Shown here: in pieces, positions 60,236-64,000 of the stretch
How the letters are laid out: each line of letters starts with the position of its first letter
Numbering within the stretch: the stretch's first letter is position 1
Origin: Kiritimatiellia bacterium
GTDB taxonomy: Bacteria > Verrucomicrobiota > Kiritimatiellia > RFP12 > UBA1067
Reading direction: 5' to 3'
DNA: 64,000 nt
Assembly (NCBI GenBank): GCA_016296065.1
Contig: JAEDKA010000007.1
Span: forward strand, 25,510-89,509
Made by a program: the position numbers and the translations under genes
The notes under the pieces: model-generated
What the model saw: only the letters and a program-made list of their open reading frames with translations
What the model was told of the DNA's origin: nothing
Databases searched by the model: none

Positions 60236-60508
60236 TCACTGCTCCGTCACGGAGACGGGGATGGTCTGGGTTGGGGTGTTGGCGTCGGCGCCGGAGTTGT
60301 CGGCGTCGACCTTGGTCGAGGTCATGACCGCGATGGCGGGGATGCCGATGCCCATGACCGTGAGGGACTGTCCCTTGCTCGTCGGGGTGAGCGAGCTGCA
60401 TCCCGAGGAGAGCGAGACGACGCCCCCTCCAACCGCGCCGATGATGACGGGCTTGAGCGCCGCCCATGCCTGAGCGAGTAGCGCCTTCCAGTTTATCTTG
60501 ATCTTCAT
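60236..60508 (-). CDS. Small membrane or exported protein of a phage-like cluster, 90 aa
   Basis: The start at 60508 follows AAAGGAAATTACGGA. One hydrophobic stretch (ALKPVIIGAVGGGVVSLSSGC) could be a transmembrane segment or a lipoprotein-like signal, though the Cys context (SLSSGCSS) is only near-consensus. The C-terminal half (VDADNSGADANTPTQTIPVS) is polar and Asn/Thr-rich. It includes a degenerate REP core (GGGACTGTCCC, ~60364-60374) read as SKGQSL. Function unknown; small phage-type coat or membrane proteins look like this, but nothing is diagnostic. Confidence 0.55.
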   Translation of the reverse strand: MKIKINWKALLAQAWAALKPVIIGAVGGGVVSLSSGCSSLTPTSKGQSLTVMGIGIPAIAVMTSTKVDADNSGADANTPTQTIPVSVTEQ

Positions 60509-60571
60509 TCCGTAATTTCCTTTCTCTTGTTGTTTCGCAAAGGGTGTGAGGCGGGGATGCGCACGAGAGGA

Positions 60572-60691
60572 AATTGGTGGCCCGACATGGCTGCTGCGTA
60601 TTTCATAAATACGCTGGACTTGTAAGCGTAAGCGACCAGCGGTGTGTAGAATTAACGGTCGCAGAGCCATGTCGGCGGGGTGCCACCAATT
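60572..60691. repeat. Three-stem inverted-repeat structure
   Basis: AATTGGTGGC + CCGACATGGCT (60572-60592) pairs with AGCCATGTCGG (60665-60675) and GCCACCAATT (60682-60691), with a 6-nt bulge. Inside are GCGTATTT-CAT-AAATACGC (60596-60614) and GCGACC/GGTCGC (~60628-60660). It lies between two minus-strand genes. Confidence 0.75.
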
Positions 60692-60724
60692 GACGGTTCG
60701 GGCGCAGCCCCGACGAGCGCCCGA

Positions 60725-61426
60725 CTATGCGAGGACGGCCGAGATCGTCTTGACCTGCGCGCCGGCCTCTGGATCGCCGCAGCGCCCGGAGACCGCGAAC
60801 ACAACCTCGTCGCCCGCATCGCCCGCGAGATCGCCCGGGACGAGCGCCGTGACGTGGTCCTCAGCGGACTCCACGACCTCGAGAGCGCGCTCGTCGTCCC
60901 CGCACTTCGCGGTGACCGAGTCGCCGTCGATGAGCTGCAGGTACTTACCGTTGATCGTCACCGCCGCGCCCTTGGCGACGACGCCGATGGCCTTGCCCTC
61001 GCCGCGAACCGTGAAGAGCGTCAGGGTGTCGCCCTCGTTCACGTTCGACATCGAGAAGTCGACGGTCGGCTTCAGCTCGTTGAGGAGGCGGATGCTGACG
61101 TGGACGTTCTCCTTCACCGCCTTGGAGTCCTTGTTCGCGAACCAGCCGCGGATGGACAGTCCGAAGCGGAGCAGTCCGTCGACCGTCACCATCTCGCCCG
61201 TCGCGGCGGTCTTGTTCGCGCATGCCTGGAGGAACTTCGAGATGAGGTCCCTCGCGACGCCCTCGGACACCTTGATGCCGTTGCGCTCGATGACGTCCGG
61301 GAGGATTTCGCCGAACGCGTCGATGGAGTATCCGTCGCCCGTGAACTGGGCGGTGAAGCCTCCCTTTTCGCTGAACTTGGGCGAGATCGCCCGCATCGTG
61401 TACTTCTTGTTTCTCTTGCTTGCCAT
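60725..61426 (-). CDS. HU/IHF-like DNA-binding protein with C-terminal Ig-like (DUF4469-type) domain, 233 aa
   Basis: The start at 61426 follows AAGGAAAAC. Residues ~15-130 (FTGDGYSIDAFGEILPDVI, DLISKFLQACANKTAATGEM, VTVDGLLRFGLSIRGWFANK) resemble the HU-like domain of Bacteroidetes-type proteins that pair an HU domain with a DUF4469 Ig-like tail; the C-terminal part (GDTLTLFTVRGEGKAIGVV to VVFAVSGR) is the beta-rich tail. Such proteins are found on the chromosome and on mobile elements and are assumed to shape DNA. It sits among unknown small genes on the minus strand and is separated from the next gene by the three-stem structure. Confidence 0.5.
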   Translation of the reverse strand: MASKRNKKYTMRAISPKFSEKGGFTAQFTGDGYSIDAFGEILPDVIERNGIKVSEGVARDLISKFLQACANKTAATGEMVTVDGLLRFGLSIRGWFANKDSKAVKENVHVSIRLLNELKPTVDFSMSNVNEGDTLTLFTVRGEGKAIGVVAKGAAVTINGKYLQLIDGDSVTAKCGDDERALEVVESAEDHVTALVPGDLAGDAGDEVVFAVSGRCGDPEAGAQVKTISAVLA

Positions 61427-61524
61427 GTTTTGTTTTCCTTTCTGTTTTTTGTTTTTGTTTTGTTTGTTTCCCCCGCCGCAATTGGCGGGAAATCCGAAAA
61501 TTTGGCCGTGAGGCGGAGGACCGC

Positions 61525-61593
61525 ACCTCGCGAGGTACCCTGTGCCCACCTCGCGAGGTACCTGCCATGTACCTCGGGAGGTGCCCGCTATGC
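61525..61593. repeat. 23-bp tandem repeat, 3 copies
   Basis: Units at 61525, 61548 and 61571 (ACCTCGCGAGGTACCC and variants), the same family as 930-1009. The last unit overlaps the stop codon of the Gam-like gene. Confidence 0.8.
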
Positions 61594-62028
61594 AGCTTGG
61601 GGTGACTTTGCCTTAAGCTTCATGCTCATCGTCGTGACGCGCACGAGCCCGAGCTCCGCGAGCGCGTCGCCGTCGAGTCCGTCGGCCTTGATCTTCGCCT
61701 TGTTCAGCTCGAGCTTGGCGCGGATGTACTTCTTCGGCAGGCCCTTGAGGAACTCCGCGTCGGTGAGCTTTCCGCCGTCCGCGCGCTCCACGGTGGTGCC
61801 GCTGGACATGGTGTACTCGACGGAATCGGTCTGCCCCCAGCCGGAGGCGCCGTCCGTCCCCTCGAAGACCTCGGGGTTCGCCGCAGCGTACTGGCACAGC
61901 TCCTCCTCAGCCGCCCTGTACTCGTCCCTCGCGAAGTCGTAGCACGCCTTCGCCTCGTCGCGGGTCTTCATCGTCTCGAAGGCCTCGTCGACTCCGTTCT
62001 TGAACTGTCTTGTCGATTTGATGCTCAT
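61588..62028 (-). CDS. Gam-like (phage Mu host-nuclease inhibitor) candidate, 146 aa
   Basis: An N-terminal helical region (TMKTRDEAKACYDFARDEYR, EEELCQYAAANPEVF) is followed by LPKKYIRAKLELNKAKIKAD, which fits the end of Mu Gam-like proteins (long coiled coil, then a short beta-region and a Lys-rich LxxxYxRxKxELxKxxIKAD motif). Gam binds DNA ends and protects phage DNA from exonucleases. The match is by pattern only. The last codons are contributed by the 23-bp tandem repeat. It is transcribed with the other minus-strand genes. Confidence 0.45.
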   Translation of the reverse strand: MSIKSTRQFKNGVDEAFETMKTRDEAKACYDFARDEYRAAEEELCQYAAANPEVFEGTDGASGWGQTDSVEYTMSSGTTVERADGGKLTDAEFLKGLPKKYIRAKLELNKAKIKADGLDGDALAELGLVRVTTMSMKLKAKSPQAA

Positions 62029-62139
62029 CTTAGGTATCCTTTTTCGTTGTTTGAGTGAAGAGGGGGCGATGCGTACGTGGCGCGGGTTTCGCGCTCCACA
62101 CGCCGCATGCCCCTCTATATATCCATGTGCAGTGTTGTG

Positions 62140-62556
62140 TCACTCGGGCATTTCTACATGCATTTCACCCTTGATTTTATTGGCTGAGAAGAAGGTCAGC
62201 AGTGTTTTGCTACCCCTGTAGTATTTTCTCCTTGCGACAGCTAGCTTCACATGCCATATTTTGCTCAGCATGCAGATCGACTCCCTGCGGTTCTTGCCGT
62301 TGAGGACCACCTGGTCCAGGACTGGCAGGAGCCTTGCGAGTCCGGCTTCGGCGAGGCGGTTCCTTGCTTCGGCGACGCACCGTTCACGGTAGGGCGCGAT
62401 CACCGAGCGCGCCGCCATCCCCCATGCCGCGCGGCGTATCTGCCGCGCTCCGTCCCCTCCGTCGGAGAGGGCGGGCAGCTTCGACGCGTCGAATCCCTCG
62501 AGAAGGGCGTCCAGCGAGCGGAAGCCCCTGGCCATGCGTTCGTTGCGGTAGTTCAT
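62140..62556 (-). CDS. Unknown protein of the phage-like cluster, 138 aa
   Basis: AAAGGAG precedes the ATG at 62556, which overlaps the upstream stop as ATGA. The first ~75 residues are predicted helical and acidic/Arg-rich (ARGFRSLDALLEGFDASKLP); the C-terminal third (NRRESICMLSKIWHVKLAVA) is basic with a possible helix-turn-helix. I do not recognise it. Coupling to the next gene upstream and shared strand argue for one operon. Confidence 0.55.
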   Translation of the reverse strand: MNYRNERMARGFRSLDALLEGFDASKLPALSDGGDGARQIRRAAWGMAARSVIAPYRERCVAEARNRLAEAGLARLLPVLDQVVLNGKNRRESICMLSKIWHVKLAVARRKYYRGSKTLLTFFSANKIKGEMHVEMPE

Positions 62557-63008
62557 CGCGCGGACTCCTTTCCCGCGAGAGCGGCGTAGAAGCGCTTCAG
62601 GCGCATGTGGAACGCCGCGGCAGGGCTGCGCAGGGCGCAGGTGCGCATGATGGACTTCTGCTCGAAGTAGAGTTCGAGGAAGCTGTTCACGCCGATGCGG
62701 TTCGCGTACCACGCCCAGATCGTGAAGTCCTCCGCTTCGCCGAAGTCCTTCACCGCCTCCTCGACCGCGACCTTCACGGGATCCTCGACTCCGTCGGCGA
62801 AGATCCTCTCCCTCCACGCGGCGATTTCCGCTCGCGTGAACGGACGCCTCGCGCGCCCGTGCGCGCACGCGTGGTCTGAGAGACACTTACTAGATACGCA
62901 AGTATCCCCGTATGCGTATGTCATACCACGCGCGCACGCGAGGCTGTTTTCCGTTTGTTGGTTGTTGTCTTTCACTTTGCGCCGCTCTTGGAACTTTTGC
63001 TCCTCCAC
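62553..63008 (-). CDS. Unknown protein of the phage-like cluster, 151 aa
   Basis: The reading frame ends at 62553 with ATGA overlap to the next gene. The proposed GTG start (63008) has a weak ribosome site, so the true start may be internal. The central part (PFTRAEIAAWRERIFADGV and DFTIWAWYANRIGVNSFLEL) is predicted helical and soluble; the N-terminus is low-complexity. No family recognised. It is the first gene of the minus-strand unit. Confidence 0.5.
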   Translation of the reverse strand: MEEQKFQERRKVKDNNQQTENSLACARGMTYAYGDTCVSSKCLSDHACAHGRARRPFTRAEIAAWRERIFADGVEDPVKVAVEEAVKDFGEAEDFTIWAWYANRIGVNSFLELYFEQKSIMRTCALRSPAAAFHMRLKRFYAALAGKESAR

Positions 63009-63181
63009 GGCGCCGGAAAGTTTCTCAGGCGTTAAGTCACTTTAGCGGGTAACGTGACACGAGATTCCGCCGCGCCCCTGAAAACACGGACCCAAATTCA
63101 TCGACAAATCACTTTACACGTTTCAATCGTGACGTGAACGTGATTCGAACCGCCAACTATGAACGATGAACGAGAAAATGA
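63009..63181. promoter_or_regulatory. Divergent intergenic region with repeated TCACTTTA motifs
   Basis: AGTCACTTTAG (63035-63045) and AATCACTTTAC (63107-63117) are near-identical direct repeats, and CGTGA/TCACG elements cluster at 63050-63145. This is the expected place for operators of the minus-strand cluster. Nothing else was seen in the gap. Confidence 0.25.
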
Positions 63182-63187
63182 TATAAT
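63179..63187 (+). promoter_or_regulatory. Extended -10 box (TGATATAAT)
   Basis: TG plus TATAAT (63182-63187) lies 11 bp before the ATG of the 22-aa leader at 63199, the fourth extended -10 of this kind in the window. Confidence 0.5.
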
Positions 63188-63198
63188 ATTGCCGAAAG

Positions 63199-63267
63199 AT
63201 GAAACAATTGCCAACATTCATGCGTGAGGACGGCGCCGCATCCGTTGCGCGGGAGGAGGTATCGTGA
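63199..63267 (+). CDS. 22-aa leader peptide upstream of the TSP3 paralogue
   Basis: A short frame (MKQLPTFMREDGAASVAREE, then VS and stop) begins right after a promoter-like box and ends TCGTGA, overlapping the GTG start of the next gene. It contains that gene's Shine-Dalgarno (GGGAGGAGGT), so its translation would open or couple the downstream start. It may also be only a spurious frame. Confidence 0.35.
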   Translation: MKQLPTFMREDGAASVAREEVS

Positions 63268-64000
63268 CGGATGCCTTTGGCTGTTTGTTCTCGCATCTTC
63301 TGCTGAAGGCGGCGCTGCCTTCGGCCGCGGCACTGTTCGCGCTGCTGGCCGCCATCGGCGCCTGGCGGGTGGTCGGCAGCGCGTCGCGGCGCATCCGCCG
63401 CGTGGGCGGAATCGTCATGGTCGCCTTTCTGAGCGCGTGGATTTTCGCCATGGCCGAGTCCGGCTCGGCTCCCACCCGCGAGGAGAAGGATCGGATGAAC
63501 GCGGCGCAGGCGGAGATCGACGGGGAGCATGCCGCCATGGGGGAGCTGCTGGTCGACGGCGGACAGTCCGGCGAGCGGGACGGCAGCGTCGTTCCAGGCA
63601 CCCCCCGCGACGCTTTGCAGCCTCCGCTGCGCCTGCCCGACGCGTGCGACGTGGGTGAGGCCGACGGGTTCGGCGATCTGCCGTCTGCGACGAACCTCAT
63701 GCTCACTGCGGTCGCGAGGTGCACGAATTCGATGCTCTCCGTAGTTTCATGGCCTCCCGGGTCGCGTCCCCTAGACGATGTCGTGGACATATATGCCGGG
63801 ACGAACCTCTTCGGCTTTTCGTGGATATTCAGCCTCGACGTCTCGCAGTGCGCGAGCAACGCGCTCTTCTCCGTGTCCGACGGGGAGGTGTCCGGGGTGG
63901 ACGGAAACGCCTCCGGCTTTCTCGCGGCGGGCGACGCGACGGACAGCGACGGCGACGGCAGGCCCGACGCCGCGGAGCGGTTTGTCCACGGGACGGACCC
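63264..64000 (+). CDS. N-terminal part of a TSP3 surface protein, paralogue of the 2158 protein (3' end outside window)
   Basis: The GTG at 63264 follows an ideal GGGAGGAGGT and the frame is open to the window edge (245 codons). The N-terminus repeats the plan of the 1530-aa protein: hydrophobic segment, SRRIRR, second hydrophobic segment, then FAMAESGSAPTREEK against FAMTESGSPPKPAEK. Near the end DSDGDGRPDAAERFVHGTDP matches the calcium-binding DPDGDGMTTVDELFVHGTNP. The intervening ~150 residues are less conserved and shorter. A second intact or near-intact member of this surface-protein family therefore brackets the window; whether it keeps the C-terminal hydrolase domain cannot be seen. 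Confidence 0.8.
   Translation, partial: MTDAFGCLFSHLLLKAALPSAAALFALLAAIGAWRVVGSASRRIRRVGGIVMVAFLSAWIFAMAESGSAPTREEKDRMNAAQAEIDGEHAAMGELLVDGGQSGERDGSVVPGTPRDALQPPLRLPDACDVGEADGFGDLPSATNLMLTAVARCTNSMLSVVSWPPGSRPLDDVVDIYAGTNLFGFSWIFSLDVSQCASNALFSVSDGEVSGVDGNASGFLAAGDATDSDGDGRPDAAERFVHGTD

Noticed and set aside
60642..61942. Overlapping plus-strand open frames opposite the HU-like and Gam-like genes
   Set aside because: Composition is that of antisense frames, and the minus-strand starts have ribosome sites and ATGA couplings.
63142..63151. GATTCGAACC suggesting a tRNA 3' end or attachment site
   Set aside because: The flanking bases cannot form a T-arm or acceptor stem on either strand.

Overview
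The window looks like a chromosomal segment of a gut or anaerobic bacterium of the Verrucomicrobiota/Kiritimatiellota (PVC) type. This is an inference from the mix of large secreted modular glycan-active proteins, an autotransporter-associated beta-strand repeat protein, TSP3-type calcium-binding surface proteins, palindromic REP-like elements, and the absence of any SusC/SusD pair or LPXTG anchor. No rRNA, tRNA or CRISPR array was seen, and no sequence search was run, so the taxonomy is not proven.

Layout. 1-1.6 kb: the end of a HipA-like kinase, then a scrambled stretch holding a GH2 N-terminus joined to the last part of a NAD-dependent DNA ligase, and 23-bp and 18-bp tandem repeats. 1.6-8.7 kb: a surface-protein operon (193-aa exported protein, 1530-aa TSP3/alpha-beta hydrolase protein, 387-aa exported protein) and a decayed paralogue. 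8.6-10.4 kb: a GGGGACAGTCCCC palindrome cluster beside its probable mobiliser, a RAYT-type Y1 transposase. 10.4-14.3 kb: two orphan Rhs tips with probable immunity partners, each opening with the same ~525-bp repeat, then degraded Rhs sequence. 14.3-19.05 kb (minus): a two-gene PKS/PUFA-synthase-like operon whose KS and AT centres look dead while its phosphopantetheinyl transferase domain looks intact. 19.1-20.65 kb: a complete IS1202-like (ISNCY) element with a 15-bp target duplication.

21-60 kb is the core: a glycan-degradation locus of thirteen plus-strand genes. They include GH20, GH27, GH2 and GH92 enzymes, two related putative TIM-barrel hydrolases not assigned to a family, a clan-D-like hydrolase, a six-hairpin protein, two SGNH-esterase multi-domain proteins, a CotH-kinase/lamin-tail protein, an HGSNAT-like acetyltransferase, a beta-lactamase-fold hydrolase and a beta-strand-repeat protein. 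The set would suit stepwise removal of acetyl, GlcNAc/GalNAc, galactose and mannose from host-type or other complex glycans. Six transcription units carry one composite promoter: a palindrome ATCCCTAC-N4-GTAGGGAT fused to a -35 (TTGnnn), then a 16-17 bp spacer and a TATAAT-like -10. This points to one dedicated regulon whose regulator is not in the window.

Three giant proteins of this locus end in the same ~75-residue C-terminal domain (ending CFYQ(I/V)V) and share a repeated ~170-residue module (ending NAIQVR(D/E)L), seven copies in all. These are the best candidates for an undescribed sorting or carbohydrate-binding system.

60.2-63.0 kb (minus): a compact phage- or mobile-element-like cluster (small exported protein, HU/IHF-like protein, Gam-like protein, two unknowns), with a three-stem palindromic structure and a second array of the 23-bp tandem repeat. 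63.2 kb to the end: the start of another paralogue of the 1530-aa TSP3 protein, running off the window.
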